The translations under genes were made by a program, and so were the position numbers. Below the pieces are notes generated by a model. The model made no database searches, was not told the DNA's origin, and saw only the letters and a list, made by a program, of their open reading frames with translations. This document shows, piece after piece, positions 1-11,401 of a stretch of 64,000 nucleotides of DNA; position 1 is the stretch's first letter; each line of letters starts with the position of its first letter. The stretch comes from Arbacia lixula (Eukaryota; Echinodermata; Echinoidea; Arbacioida; Arbaciidae). The DNA lies in assembly GCA_963669155.1 (NCBI GenBank), contig OZ022579.1, forward strand, positions 17,232,540 to 17,296,539, read 5' to 3'.

Positions 1-1479
1 AATATGCATCTGAACAAAAGCATAAGATTTATCGTCTCGCAAGCGTGACGATCTTTCCACCATTCTGTAAAAAAAGACATATTTTCAGTCCTTCATATCT
101 ATTTTCCAAAACCACAAGGACTATCAACTTCACCCCTTCTCCTACGAGGTTTGATGTGACAGGGTTGTGCTTTACTCATCATCTTGCAACTACATGCACC
201 ACTTTTGATCATTAGATGATGGTGCTTCTCTTTCCCCGTTTTTTCTTCAATTTTATTTTTGCTTTTATGATTTTTTTCTGTACATACATGTACTGTAATT
301 GACATTTTTTCTTTGAATGAATCATACAAATGAATACTCCCGCAGCAGCATCTACCTGTCGCAGCCTGTGTTAGTTGGTAGATTGGCTGCTCCATCTATC
401 CATTGATTGATTCTATCCACCTTCGCTGTGGTCTGCCCTTCCTTCGCTTGCCTACTCGGTACGATATGGTGGCCAGCTGTATGTACCGTATAGGGAGAGA
501 GAAAGTAAGCGGAATATGTAGTGGGAGAGAAAGTAAGAGAGATACACTCCAAAAGTTTAGGAACACCTGCATTCAGTGTGTTTTGCTATAATTGGTAGGC
601 TTTACTGATATTCAGGCTCATAGCATAGTTCAAGTTTTGTTTTAAAGTGAATAGTATATAAGAATGTACATTTTATCCTTGATTCAAACAAAGTTATACT
701 CTATTAAATGGCTGCCTACCAGTCACTATGGCATTTTCTCAAAATGCTAACCTTTTTATTACATTCGCGTAATCTAGATATCCAGAGATTTTCACCCTTA
801 TACGTGGTCAAATGCGTAACTTCATTCATTTTTCCTTTTCCTGGTAACAAATCAAACACACAAATAAAATGAAACAATACTTAGTGTTTCACTTGTATGG
901 AAACCTCTTTTTTTAAATTCAAAAACATAAACGACAAGAAATGGGATTGAAATATGTAGACTGGGGCGGCCAATCCATGATTGCCAGGACTTGTGTCTAT
1001 TCCTTTTTCTTCAAGTAGCCTTTGCATATTCTTTGAATAGTCTTGACGTGTGCTTTGGGTCATTGTACTACTGGAAAACGAACCCTCCTCCGATCAGGCG
1101 TTTCCCTGAAGGGAAGGCCTTCCGCTGTAGGATTGAATGATATCCTTGCTGGTTGAGGATACCCTCTACTCTGTGCAAATAAGAAAGTTTTGATGATATC
1201 AGAGATCAGGGCCATGCTGCAGGTTTTCTTGGCAGCTACCATTGATGGTAAGGTAGAATAATTTAAAACCTATATGCAGCATGCTCCAGGAAAGTGTAGA
1301 AAATCAATGGACAAAAAACGGGCAGAAAAATAACAAGAAGAGGAATATGGAATAATGAAAAACGGAACAACAAAGAAGATAAGGCTCTGGATGATTGTTG
1401 TCATGAGAGATAGAAGGAAAACAGCAATTAAAGTCAATATTTCAACAACAAAAAAATAAAAGGTTAAGCGATGGTTGCC
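1..1479. other. Intergenic, no gene recognised
   Basis: AT-rich sequence with no coding stretch that has a recognisable domain or exon-like splice borders. Around 1195-1275 there is a short stretch resembling the arm of the foldback repeat seen at 32992-33142 (shared wording around an ATATGCARCATG core), so part of it is probably a repeat remnant. Short open frames here have no family resemblance that I can see. Confidence 0.5.
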
Positions 1480-1800
1480 AGGAGTTCAGGTGTCGTGACT
1501 TCGGGCTTCCACAATTAAGCTTATCACCCTTACCGACTACCATTAGTTCCCTTCTGGTATGGCGACCGGCCCATCGCGTATCCCTTCCTACCTCCTAAAA
1601 ACTATAGCCTATAAGAACTATAGACTCTAACTCTTTAGGGGAGGAACAAGGGTGATCCCAATGCCTTTGCCGGGCCATCCGACAAACCTTGAACCTTGGT
1701 TTTGCAACCTTGGAGTTAGCGGGTTTCGAACCCGTGCTCGCTAGCACGAGTGTGAGGTAGTCCCGGCGCTTACCCTACCACTAGGCTATAAGACGTCGGT
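1480..1800 (-). repeat. tRNA-derived SINE-like element with Pol III A and B boxes
   Basis: Read on the minus strand, the segment at about 1790-1690 contains TAGCCTAGTGG, which fits the Pol III A-box consensus TRGYNNARYGG, and about 50 bases further GGTTCGAAACC, which fits the B-box consensus GGTTCGANNCC. The spacing and the surrounding arms look like a tRNA-like head, but the stems do not fold into a clean tRNA. Bases 1480-1690 would be the body. This pattern is that of a tRNA-derived SINE, not of a working tRNA gene. No clear tail or target-site duplication was identified. Confidence 0.5.
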
Positions 1801-1861
1801 GGTTTTGCTTGGTGATTTTAGCGTATAGACTATTCGTTTCAAATCAACGAGAAAAAAACCA

Positions 1862-1947
1862 AAAGAGCATCTATGTCAGGAATCGAACTCACGACCTTCA
1901 GTTTATCAGTCTGACGCTCTACCAACTGAGCCAACAGAACGATTGCT
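1862..1947 (-). pseudogene. tRNA-like sequence (decayed, anticodon-loop position reads GAT)
   Basis: The minus strand reads as a tRNA-like order of parts: a D-arm GCTC...GAGC, an anticodon arm with loop CTGATAA (GAT at the anticodon position, which would be isoleucine), and a T-loop with GTTCGATTCC. The D stem pairs well, the anticodon stem has one mismatch, but the acceptor and T stems pair poorly. I therefore call it a tRNA pseudogene or the head of a second SINE. It lies about 75 bases from the SINE head at 1690-1790 in the same orientation. Confidence 0.5.
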
Positions 1948-2369
1948 AATGTTGATACCTTTTCAAAGACTATTAAACGTATATATTTGCAGATTGTCAA
2001 CAAGTTCCTATCTATTACTGAGGTAATTTTCTTTTTGTTATAAAGAAATGTGCAATTTATGAAAAGAATCACATGGGTGGGGGGGGGGGGGATTTGTTGC
2101 CCAAATGTATCCTGAAAGTGACCCGAGAGCCCTCTAAATCTGATACAATATTTTAGTAACATGAATTATGATATATATGCTGTGAGATAATTGGCCATTG
2201 AAATGTTACTTTTCCATGGCGCTCGCTTTTCTCTCCGTCTCTCTCTCCCAACCTCCTCTCTCTCCACCTCTCTCTCTCTCTCTCCTTCCTCCTCTCTCTG
2301 TCTACCCCCCCTTCTCTAAAGCAATCTTCGTTGCTCTTTTCTCTTCCGATGCAAGCATTCTTTCATATA

Positions 2370-2593
2370 GAGTACCGAAGTGGTGTCGTCATATGAACAT
2401 GTTGTCAAGACAAATCGGCTCTAAACAAACTCACTCCATTGAGAGGTTTACCTGTCCGATATTGTATATCGGGCTAGTGTCCGGCATTCTCAATTACATT
2501 CACCGTTGTAATCACCGCTGCTTGTTCTGCCCGTATTGTTTAGAGCCATTTTTCTTGACAATAATGATCAAATGGCGTCACTTTTCGGTACTC
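2370..2593. mobile_element. MITE family A copy (TA-flanked, ~224 bp)
   Basis: The element runs from GAGTACCGAAG to its inverted end, TTCGGTACTC, and is bordered by TA-containing sequence. Long imperfect inverted arms carry a shared core (TTGTCAAGACAA...GGCTCTAAACAA on the left, and its complement on the right). At least eight relatives occur in this window, four to six of them within or next to CEP95 introns. TA flanks and size suggest a non-autonomous Tc1/mariner-type element; no transposase is present. Confidence 0.75.
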
Positions 2594-2599
2594 TTTATT

Positions 2600-4960
2600 C
2601 AGATAAGCAGACGGAGACGGCTGCTTATTTTCCGCAAAAATATTTTTTTATTCTTGAATGCATCAACATTTTCAAATTCATGACATATATCAATACAGTA
2701 ATGATGAAACTGATCCATGTATAATCATGTAAATGCTCATTTTTTGATGAAGGAAACACTCAAATATCTATATTGTGGATGCAGAGAATAAGCCAGTTCG
2801 TAATTACAATTTGCGCATGAGCAGATGAAGGTCATAGTGACCAAACCAGCTTGTTGGTTTTTAAATCACTGAGATAAGCATTATCATTAATGAGTTATTT
2901 TAGAATATGCTTGTTATCCAATTTATAAAAGAACACCAAGGTGTTCAATCATGGGGTATTTGACAACAGGCCAAACGACAACAATTAGTTTACAATAAAC
3001 AATGTAATAGAAGCTTTCCCAATTGTTCACAGACCGTAGCCTACTATTCTTGTCACCTGTTTTGAGATGGTTCCTTTATTAGAGGTTGAATATCGCAAAT
3101 TGCTATGTCGGGTAAGCACATTACGTAACATCTCCTTTTGAAAATCAACTGCTTATCCTAATGAAAAAGGGAAAGGTCATAGTGACCAAACTTGCTCCAG
3201 AGCTAACTACGAACTGGTGTATTGTCCTACTCAAAACTCAATTCAAACAGCGATGCAACACTTTGGCAATTGTCGACAAAAACTCTCCTGAATTTAAAAA
3301 AATGTCATGTAGTTTTCTCACATATTATTTGCTGGCTGAGCCCCCCCCCCCCCCTCCCCACAAAAATACAACTAAAATCAGAGTAAGAAAGTAAAATAAT
3401 TTATTACAATATAAAATTGAAAATGAGAACGAGGGATATTAGGTGGGATATGTGAAAAACATACATTTGATTTCAAGAACTAAAAATTAAAAATACATAC
3501 CTTTTCTTTTATAATGCTGTCTTTATTAAACGCTTAGAAATATAACTGATTAAGTTCTTATTTATTTCATCCTTTAAAAGATAAGTACATTTATACTAGG
3601 ATCCCTTATGCCACGGTCATAACCGGCTGTTTTCCTACGTGGCAAGCTTGCTTGCCAACTTCTACGATCCTTCCCTGCGTCGTCCTTGCGTCCGACGCAA
3701 GGTGTTTCAGCGAAACCCGACGCAGACCACAAGCAGAGAGAAGCATAAATGTATATGTGAAGGAACATCTCGGGGAAATCATGAAAAACAGAGCTGTACA
3801 CTCTAAAATCCAAAGAAGGTAAGCCATTTGAATCACCAATTAGATACTTTACACACGCCAACAATGATTCTGATAACATGAATATATAGATATACATATA
3901 CAATATGTACAATGTACATGATGGATAGCTTATATCGTTGGAGATTCACATGCAATAGAATGTCATTCGAGAGAGAAATAGTTCGTTCAAACATTGATTT
4001 CTTGAATAAATGAGCATACATTATTGAATTTAAAAAATAAAGGCACTTTCGTAAATTTAGCTATACAACTTGTACAGTACATAATTCTTGACCCTTATAA
4101 AAACAAACTGAGGGAATCGGGCGGCCCATGGCCATAATGCTTCCCCCCCCCCACACCCTAACAACATGATTTGAAATACCGCGGTAGTATTAGGGTTAAG
4201 CGAGGTGGTGTCATTCTTTGTTCAAAAGTATTCATGCATGCAATCCAACTTTTCGTGAAATAATTCAACGACCATGATTTGCCTTGTGGTCTGTCCAAGC
4301 TATCTTGACAGTTAATATGACTGCTTGATATACTGTCTCTCTCTCTCTCTCTCTCGGTGCTTTGTCGTGTGACGTAGGCGATCATGGAGTGTCACACAGT
4401 CCTCTGTACTGAGCTCTTTGTATCAATAGCATATCATGGTAAACCAGTCAGTCAGGATGCTTATCAACTTAATAATCCTTCTTCCCATGCCCCATACCCC
4501 TGGTTCTTTTTCATCAATCCAAACTCTTTCAAGTCAACTTTACACAGTATACGACGTACAAAATCTCAACCTTCAGATTCTTAGCTCACATATCAGTTTC
4601 ATAATATACATACATGATAATGAAACATTCTTCTTTGTGTGACATAACACATACAGCTATGACTTGAGTCAAGTCAAGTCAAGTTAGGTAAATACTCGTT
4701 CTAGGCATATCTGAATATGATCTGCTATTACGGTAAACATGTCTATACTGCCTGTCCAATGGGTGGATACAAAATACCTTTTGTTCCCCTGCATCAGTTA
4801 TAAACTAATGCTCAATACCCCAAAGGAGATGCAGTCCGCTGGTTCAATAATGATGTGCGAGTTTCGGCATGTAAACAATTGAGATTGGCGGTTATTTCTG
4901 ACCAGTCAATCCTAAAGCTCGCAGCTTAATCAAGAGATATGTCGCTGATATTTATATAGG
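2600..4960. other. Intergenic, repeats but no gene
   Basis: No exon-like sequence is recognised. Small features seen are a C-run near 3342, a (TC)n run near 4337-4356, and a GC-richer island at 3600-3740 with a local inverted repeat (GCGTCGTCC...GGACGC-like wording) that may be a repeat fragment. Two stretches 360 bases apart (near 2829 and 3175) share AAGGTCATAGTGACCAAAC, indicating another dispersed or tandem repeat. Confidence 0.4.
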
Positions 4961-4994
4961 ACATGTGTGGAGTTACCCCGGTGTTCCTCTGTGG

Positions 4995-5405
4995 AAAAGT
5001 CCACCCTTCGATGACCTCTCCTTAAGGAGAGATGTAGCGTTGATTAGTTGAGCTACCTCTGCGCGTTCTCTTCAAATCGTTCCAAAGCCCATCCGTTAAT
5101 TCATCGTGACCTTTATTTTAGGGAAGATTTAGAGTTGATTTGTTGCGCTAGCTAAGCGGGCTCTCTCTCTCTCCCTTACCATTTTGTCAAGTTTCACAAA
5201 AGTCCATCCTATAATGGCATCTCTGGTAGGAGAGATTTCTTGTTCATTTGTCAAGCTGGCTGCGCGGATTAATTATCTCCCTCACTCATCCTTCGTTAAA
5301 TCGTGTCAAAGTCCATCCTACAGTCCATAGTGACCACTCCTTTAGGAAGATTTAGCCTAGTGTTCATTTGAACTCCGCGAGTTCTCGACAATCTCCCTCA
5401 GTCAT
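4995..5405. repeat. Degenerate tandem repeat, about 85-115 bp unit, four copies
   Basis: Four units each start with a variant of AGTCCATCC (near 5000, 5086, 5201 and 5311), followed by a gap, an AGGAGAGATTT-like block and then CTCCCTCA-like wording. The copies are well diverged, so the array is old. No coding potential is seen. Confidence 0.6.
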
Positions 5406-5463
5406 TCTACTTTAATTCGGCCTGCTTTGGCGCTTCCAACAGTAGCGTCCCCGCCGACGACGG

Positions 5464-5552
5464 AATTCTTATGGAATTCTCGCTTTCCTTCATACATTAA
5501 TGAATCATTATGAATTATGATTCCCCAAGATGTAAATTACTGCTGAGTTTAT
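5464..5552. repeat. Direct repeat, copy 1 of 2 (about 89 bp)
   Basis: This stretch (AATTCTTATGGAATTCTCG at its start, TACTGCTGAGTTTAT at its end) is repeated nearly identically at 5776-5864. The two copies bracket the last recognisable exon of the TMEM53/DUF829-like gene, and copy 1 touches the point where that exon loses similarity to the family. A local duplication is the simplest reading. Confidence 0.8.
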
Positions 5553-6548
5553 CAAACTGGAACGTGCTGCAACACTTGACGTCAAGGTCGCTCTCCAGAT
5601 GCTTGCGCCACTGCTCGACCAACTCGTCGTTTTCCTTGGCCGTGGCGATCGGGCCATCGCGAGAGAAGAGGTTCAGGGCGGGCGCCTTGACCGGGCGGCC
5701 AGTGAAGATCTCATTCACCTGAAGGACAATGCAGAACAATAGGACCGTTACTAAACTTTGCTTTGTTTCTTTGGAAATTCTTATGGAATTCTCGCTTTCC
5801 TTCATACATTAATGAATCATTATGAATTATTTTTCCCAAAGATGTAAATTACTGCTGAGTTTATGCCTTGTAAAATGTTAGAAATATGTGGCTTGTTTCA
5901 GACCGACTCTCCGCGAGCCTAGACGGGTTTCTGAGAAGTCATCGTGAATTTGAATGTGTTTGATTTTTTTCAAGTCTCCTGTAAGTCTCTGTAACTTATC
6001 TATGCTGTCCTTGCGACATCTCCACCAATGAGACGGACCTTTAACTCTTACATTACCATTCCCTGAAAACCACATTGGCTTACTACACATCTTCACGCCA
6101 ATGCTCACGAGAGAGTTCACCCTTCAAGCTCACCTTGACTATGCTATCCATGGTGTACTCGTTGGTCAGCCAATAGTAAGTCTCTGCAACCCGGCCTCTT
6201 GATGACAAACTGCGTAAAGGAGTTGTTGGCGGCCTGCGAGTAGATACCCTCGTAGCTATCCCTGGAAAGAATACAACTGTACAGGATCTGATCAACGATG
6301 CGGTAACGCACCGACGCGTAGGCCTAACGGCTACTCCGCTCCGCAGACACGCGCTTCTTCTCCCTCTGATGCATCCATCAGGTCGAGCATCTCGGCGTAC
6401 ACGTGGCTGCTGACGGAGAAGGCATGGACCAGGAGAGGGCGTGTGTCGCCGTCCGTGACATAATCCAGGATCTCCCGCGCGATCTCCTTTGGCGTTGGCG
6501 GGCCGGGCGATGTCGATGGGTCGCGTCTTGACCACCAGTACATCGAAT
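5553..6548 (-). pseudogene. TMEM53/DUF829-like protein, two exons with frame changes (probable pseudogene)
   Basis: TMEM53 and its DUF829 relatives (PF05705) are membrane-associated proteins of alpha/beta-hydrolase appearance; vertebrate TMEM53 sits at the nuclear envelope. Exon a (6548 down to 6134) shows family-like pieces in three different frames: FDVLVVKTRPIDIARP; then TPKEIAREILDY and RPLLVHAFSVSSHVYAEML; then RYRIVDQILYS; and finally ETYYWLTNEYTMDSIVK before a GTGAGC donor. Exon b (5718 down to about 5553) follows in phase after a good CAG acceptor, with VNEIFTGRPVKAPALNLFSR and DELVEQWRKHL. The usual C-terminal SPHVxHxRxHPxxY region is absent, and exon b runs into an 89-bp direct repeat. 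Several frame changes inside one exon point to a pseudogene, although base errors in the assembly could also cause them. No start exon was found. Confidence 0.6.
5776..5864. repeat. Direct repeat, copy 2 of 2 (about 89 bp)
   Basis: Near-identical partner of 5464-5552. It lies in the intron between the two exons of the TMEM53/DUF829-like pseudogene, 58 bases upstream (in gene orientation) of exon b's acceptor. Confidence 0.8.
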
Positions 6549-6559
6549 CTAGAACAACT

Positions 6560-7070
6560 AAACATAATATACAACATTGAAACATGTATTAAATCAACAT
6601 ATGACTTAACATAGGAAAATATAAATAGTGACTGATCGGCAATAGCGACGATTAATAAAAAGCGGCACAACATGAGTATTGCAGAGATGTAAGTATAAAC
6701 AATGATTGATTGATAAGAAATTAACGACACTACTAACACTTGAGTGTCATATAAGTGTCGAACAGTTCATCTAAAATGATTATACAATTCAAGTTTCCCT
6801 AATGTGATTTACAGAATTTGAGCAGGATTATAAATCAGAAATAAATAAATATGTGAACTACTTCTTCGGGATAACTTCCCTACTCTTTATGAAAAGAGAA
6901 GCAGGTTCTTTAACGTGCCAAAGGTGTGACTCTCCTTTACACGGGAAAGACGGTTTAAAGTCTCCGAAAGACTAGGCAATTGGAATAAAATACCTTGCCC
7001 AAGGGTATACCTGTTGTGATTGGGATACGAGCAGTTTACCACTTAAAATCTCGTGTAAAGATTGATCTTC
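6560..7070. other. AT-rich spacer, nothing recognised
   Basis: No coding, RNA or repeat structure was recognised apart from low-complexity AT wording. Confidence 0.4.
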
Positions 7071-7074
7071 TTTA

Positions 7075-7375
7075 GAAAGTTTATAACCCATAATCGCGAA
7101 ATATCTTTAAATAATGTCTTGAGGTCAGGACAATCAAAAAGTTAATACTAATATTTGCAAGTTCAACACATTCAAGGAGAATATGTTTAATTGTTAGTAT
7201 ATAATTACATGATATGCATTGAGGTGGATTTTCTACTGTAGATAAGTATGCATGAGTCAAATAAGAATGCCCAATACGAGCACGGGTCAAGTATAAACAA
7301 TGCAAAAAAAGGTTTACCCGTAAAATCCTCAGTGGCTTGATAAATTGGGTACACCTGTGTAAAAAGAGCATGCAG
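7075..7375 (-). mobile_element. LINE fragment, C-terminal zinc-finger region
   Basis: The minus-strand frame contains LTRARIGHSYLTHAYL, PPQCISCN and LTIKHILLECVE. This is the characteristic tail of Jockey/CR1-type LINE ORF2 proteins (ARIGH...TH.YL...C..C...EHILLEC), where the CxxC-H-C residues form a presumed zinc knuckle after the reverse transcriptase. Only the tail is left; no endonuclease or polymerase motifs adjoin it. It may belong to the same decayed insertion as the reverse-transcriptase piece at 10036-10871. Confidence 0.65.
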
Positions 7376-7379
7376 ATAA

Positions 7380-7790
7380 ATAAAATAATTACACCGTGGA
7401 GCTAAAGCTGCTAACTTATTTTATTCTATGTTGCGCCAGGTAAAGGGTATTTAGAGAGGAGGACTGCTGTTTGTCACATTGTGTGGTTATTCATAAATAA
7501 AATAAATAAAGAATAAAAATTTGAACTAATGTTTATGTAGTATCAAAATGAAACTTTAAATATAAGGAATGCATGATGATAATGAAACGCAATAACATAC
7601 ACATGGCAATTGAATTGAACAGTGAAATGTTGCCTCAATACAACAATCTTTAAATAGGAATGAAGATGGATAAACAATCAAATACTTTCCGATTGACCGT
7701 GTCTACTAGTCATATATTATATATATATATATATACATATATCAAAAGTAATGAATTAAATTATGGGTTTACATCAAACTATCTTCGGTA
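7380..7790. other. AT-rich spacer with (AT)n run
   Basis: Contains a (TA)n microsatellite near 7717-7734 and an AT-rich sequence. No exon is seen. Confidence 0.4.
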
Positions 7791-7795
7791 CAGAT

Positions 7796-8030
7796 ATCAA
7801 AACCTGCATATGGCCTGTTGATAATGTTCAGCGCAGTGTGCAGCGTCAATACAACCTGGTGCCTTGACAACGCGATCGCGATATCGTTGATTTTTGAAGC
7901 GCGAGTTCATCAAAAGACCCACTGTCGAGGTTACACGGTAGGACGTCGATGCCCGAGCTGAGGTGGTTGTAGTTGCGATCCTCGATGCTCGGCGACGTCG
8001 ATGAGGGAGACCAGGAAACCGAACAGTCGC
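7796..8030 (-). pseudogene. GC-rich island, possible exon remnant of unknown gene
   Basis: On the minus strand a stretch clearly richer in G+C than its surroundings is bordered by an acceptor-like CACCCAG (about 8030) and a donor-like CAGGTTTTG (about 7800). One frame is open across it but is arginine-rich and unconvincing; the other two look more protein-like in part (for example DRNYNHLSSGIDVLPCNLD in one and INDIAIALSRHQVVLTLH in the other) but each has a stop. The frame switching resembles that in the TMEM53-like pseudogene just downstream, so it could be an upstream exon of that gene or of another broken one. I do not recognise the family. Confidence 0.25.
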
Positions 8031-8059
8031 CGTCCGGTCTGGGTGCAAGGGCACGTGAT

Positions 8060-8800
8060 GGCTGAACCCTTATACGGCTGAAATATAGTTACACCTCATC
8101 ATAAATATTCATTCAACCCCAGTATAACTTGTACGCTTTAATTTTATATCTTGTAAAGCACACGACATCTTAAAAGGACAATAATCACACCATTTGGTTT
8201 ACCAAATAGACTTCGAAAAAAAAAACAGCAACCGGATATCTCTTCGATATCTCCAATTAGCATAATAGCCATTTACTAGCATAATGATGTCCAGTGCTAG
8301 AATGAGTCATACCTCTGCTATGTACAATACTTCAATTTAACCAGCAACCATTACTTATGACCGCTTGTTAACAAAATGCGTTAGTTGCATAAATCATTGA
8401 TTATCAAAACATATAGCCACGCCAAAGTAGTTCTCATATTAATCCCAATATAAATATATGCCGTAAATACACGGTGGTACCAATCAATGAGAAATACCCA
8501 ACGATCTAGGCTTCCTCAAAGTTCGACATGGCTGACATAAATGGCCGACTTTTGTTACTTGCCAAAAGAGGGCATTTATGACATTTGACTACTAATTAAA
8601 CACATTTCAGTTTTGCTGAAAAATACATACGTTCAGTTTCCGAACTAGAAAAAATCATTCAATTTGAAATGGTAATTTTCGTGTCAGAAATTGTTTGCAT
8701 TTAAAATATTCACTTCAGTTGAAAGCACTGATTTTTAGAAATCCAAACTTCAATCTGAAAGACTTGCCTATACAGAAATTAAACAGTTGTAGAAACCCCC
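8060..8800. other. Spacer, nothing recognised
   Basis: AT-rich, no exon-like or repeat structure recognised. Confidence 0.35.
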
Positions 8801-8839
8801 CGCAAACTGGCATGTTTCAGACTTACATTTATTTTGAAG

Positions 8840-9050
8840 AATTGAAGACCCTATTGCCTGCCTCCCGGAGGAATTTGTGTCCACACGACGGCCGTCTGCA
8901 CTTCCCGCTCATGACAGCAGAAGTAGTGGCAGCTAGAGTTGGGGCGGATACACTCACTCTCATGCAGCAAGTCCCCAGACTTCCCCGACTCTCTCCCGCA
9001 CACAGGACTCCTCCCCGTGGGTAACAAAACAGGTCTTTCGTCAATCACGA
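8840..9050. other. GC-rich island of unknown nature
   Basis: Two minus-strand frames and one plus-strand frame are open through this GC-rich island, but none carries a domain I recognise and the splice borders are not clear. It may be a lost exon, a promoter-like island, or part of a repeat. The short stretch after it (9062-9082) is a TTG/TGC trinucleotide run. Confidence 0.2.
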
Positions 9051-9059
9051 CAAAATAGC

Positions 9060-10030
9060 TGATGTTGTTGTTGTTGCTGCTGATTGATTTTAGGCGCGTG
9101 TTCAGTCACACCCGATTATGTACACGCCGGCATTGTAGCTTCTCACACCACTCCCTCAAACTCTCCCTCCCTCTCTCCCTGTACTCTCGGACCCTCGTTC
9201 CATCGTACCAAAACAAAATCTACCAATCATGTTCTCCCATATGTGCTCACGTCACTTACTATTACATAATACCCTTAGGGCAAAATCAGGCAAACCGAAA
9301 AAACGCGGGTAACAATAAATTAGGCACGGCTCCTAGCTGCGAGAAGGATAGACAAAAGAATTAAGAATGCGATGCATCCAGTGCGCCACAGAGCCTAGGT
9401 TACCTGTATTATAAAACATATGGTATAAGGGCTTTTAGAAGATGAGTCGAATTAACTCGGCCATGTGGTGTTTAAAGCTATTACAAAAGAAACACATTAC
9501 TGAGCAACGTGGCTTCCATTGCCAGTCAGTTAACCTTTGTAATTTGGCTTACATTTTATTTTGACACTGTTTACAAGTTGATTTTAAAATAATTACGAAA
9601 CTAAGCATTCTGAATGTGGGCTGGTAATGAATTCTTGGTTACTGGACCTAAACAACGGGCTGATTTGGAAAGAGTATTTTGTATTTAACTTTCCACATGT
9701 GGAATTTAACAGGTTGAAGGGTATTGTACTGATGACATTCAGCATTCAATGAAAACATATGCATGAGATAAGAAGGTTTGAAAAGTATCTACGCATTGAA
9801 CAGGCAATTTGCATCGTATTTATATGAAAAACATTAAGCAAAGTTCGAATAGGGGTAACGAAGATTCAATGTATTGAGAACTGGCACATAATACGGAGGA
9901 TTCTGTTCTGTATAAACGATGAAGTCTGACTAATTTAGAAGGATGCAACGAACCCGATAACGCATTGCAATGAGCGATGTGAGGTACTATGAATGCATAA
10001 CAAGAATTTACGTGGAATAGTGAGTTTCAG
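9060..10030. other. Spacer, nothing recognised
   Basis: Contains CT-rich wording near 9150-9190. Otherwise no gene or repeat structure was recognised. Confidence 0.35.
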
Positions 10031-10035
10031 ATTAT

Positions 10036-10871
10036 TCATGATATCAATGTTATTTGATATTTTCCGCAAACAAAATTTATCTGTAAATCACAACACAAAT
10101 ACATATCTACAAGCACTCCAAGATATGTAACCACGGAACATTGCTTAATTCTAATATTGTTGATGTGTAAGGGATCATTATTATAACAAGTATTTAGGTC
10201 TTGCCTGTGTCTGAAAACAACAGATGGAGTTTTTACAATGTTTAGAGATAATCTATTGCACAAAAGCTAATTGTGAACATGCATTAAATGAACATTCACT
10301 TTATTGACCAAAATGTAAATGATTTCCTCAGAGGCAACTAAAGAAGTGTCGACTGCAAAAAGAACGTGGTCAAAAAGATGTGGGGAATTTATCATATCAT
10401 TAGAAACAATAAAGGACCAAGTAGTGAACCCTGTGGTACACCAGGTGTAAGAAACATGAAATCAGAAGTATGTGAGTTATACACAGTGTATTATTTTCTG
10501 TCAGCTAGATAGCCTTGAAACCAAAGAAGTGGTATGCCCCGAATCTCGTAATAACGCAAGTTTGCTAATAGTATTGTATGCGACAGGGTATCAAATGCTA
10601 AATTGATAAATCCATAAAAATAGATATTGCATCCTAATCTTTAGGATTTTATCATAAAGATTGATTAAAGCAAATTCGGTAGAGCAATTCGTTCTAAACC
10701 CGTATTGGTTGGAACAAATGATATATTACACACCATGAAATTGTAGATACGATTGTAAACAACTCTCTCGAGTACCTTGGAAAATAATGGAAGGATAGAA
10801 TAGAAGAATAGAAGAATAGAAGGATTTTTTTTACAAAGCGATTTGTGCCGTTTCAATAGTTTTCTACGCAT
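10036..10871 (-). mobile_element. Decayed LINE reverse transcriptase (Jockey/CR1-like)
   Basis: Reading the minus strand through several frames, ordered reverse-transcriptase motifs appear: ILPLFSKVLERVVYNRIYNF (the palm entry ILPxxSKxxERxxxxR), MDLS..FDTLSH (the DLSKAFDTLSH block), LTPGVPQGSLLGPLLFL (the GVPQGSxLGPLLF block), then DHVLFAVDTSL at the FADDT position and NRLSLNIVKT plus YLGVLVD (the thumb entry). The many frame changes show it is long dead. There is no endonuclease part. Confidence 0.8.
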
Positions 10872-11400
10872 GCGGTTCCTCCTCCCCCCCCCGCCCCGCC
10901 TCCTGACCGTTATGATTTTAACATGATTTTGTTTATACAGTGAAATCTAGATTAACGGCCACATACATAGAAAAACAAATATATTTATAAGGCCCCCCCC
11001 CCCTTGAGTGATCTTCATATATATATATCCTATATTTTAAAATAGTTTTTCTTTATTTTTTCTCTCAGCACAGATGAGCCCCGCCTCCAGAATATCCTGC
11101 AAGTCAAGATTCTTCTTATGACATCACCAGAGGTAAAAATTAGCAGGATAATAGACAGAATTTATGCACAAACTAAACATTGCAATGACTACCTCCACCT
11201 GCCCACAAGGGCATTCTTATACATGTTTTCACACAATTTATCATTTAACAACCTTTCATGTGGAAATAATCGTTTCCGTATGGAAAATAGTTTGTGGATG
11301 AACGAAGCAGATGACCCCAGTCCCCGCTCCGCCAGATCCAATTCGACTGTCTATGATTGAGTGTTTGTCCACGGCAAAATGTCGCAAATGTGAAAAGATG
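10872..11400. other. Spacer with C-runs
   Basis: Holds C-rich runs near 10885 and 10992. A 243-base open frame at 11118-11360 has no family resemblance. Nothing else is recognised. Confidence 0.35.
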
Positions 11401-11401
11401 T

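Noticed and set aside
1862-1947. A functional tRNA-Ile(GAT) gene
   Set aside because: The acceptor and T stems do not pair well enough.
2198-2683. A 161-codon plus-strand frame
   Set aside because: The first third is a CT-rich low-complexity tract, and the rest is the family A MITE at 2370-2593.
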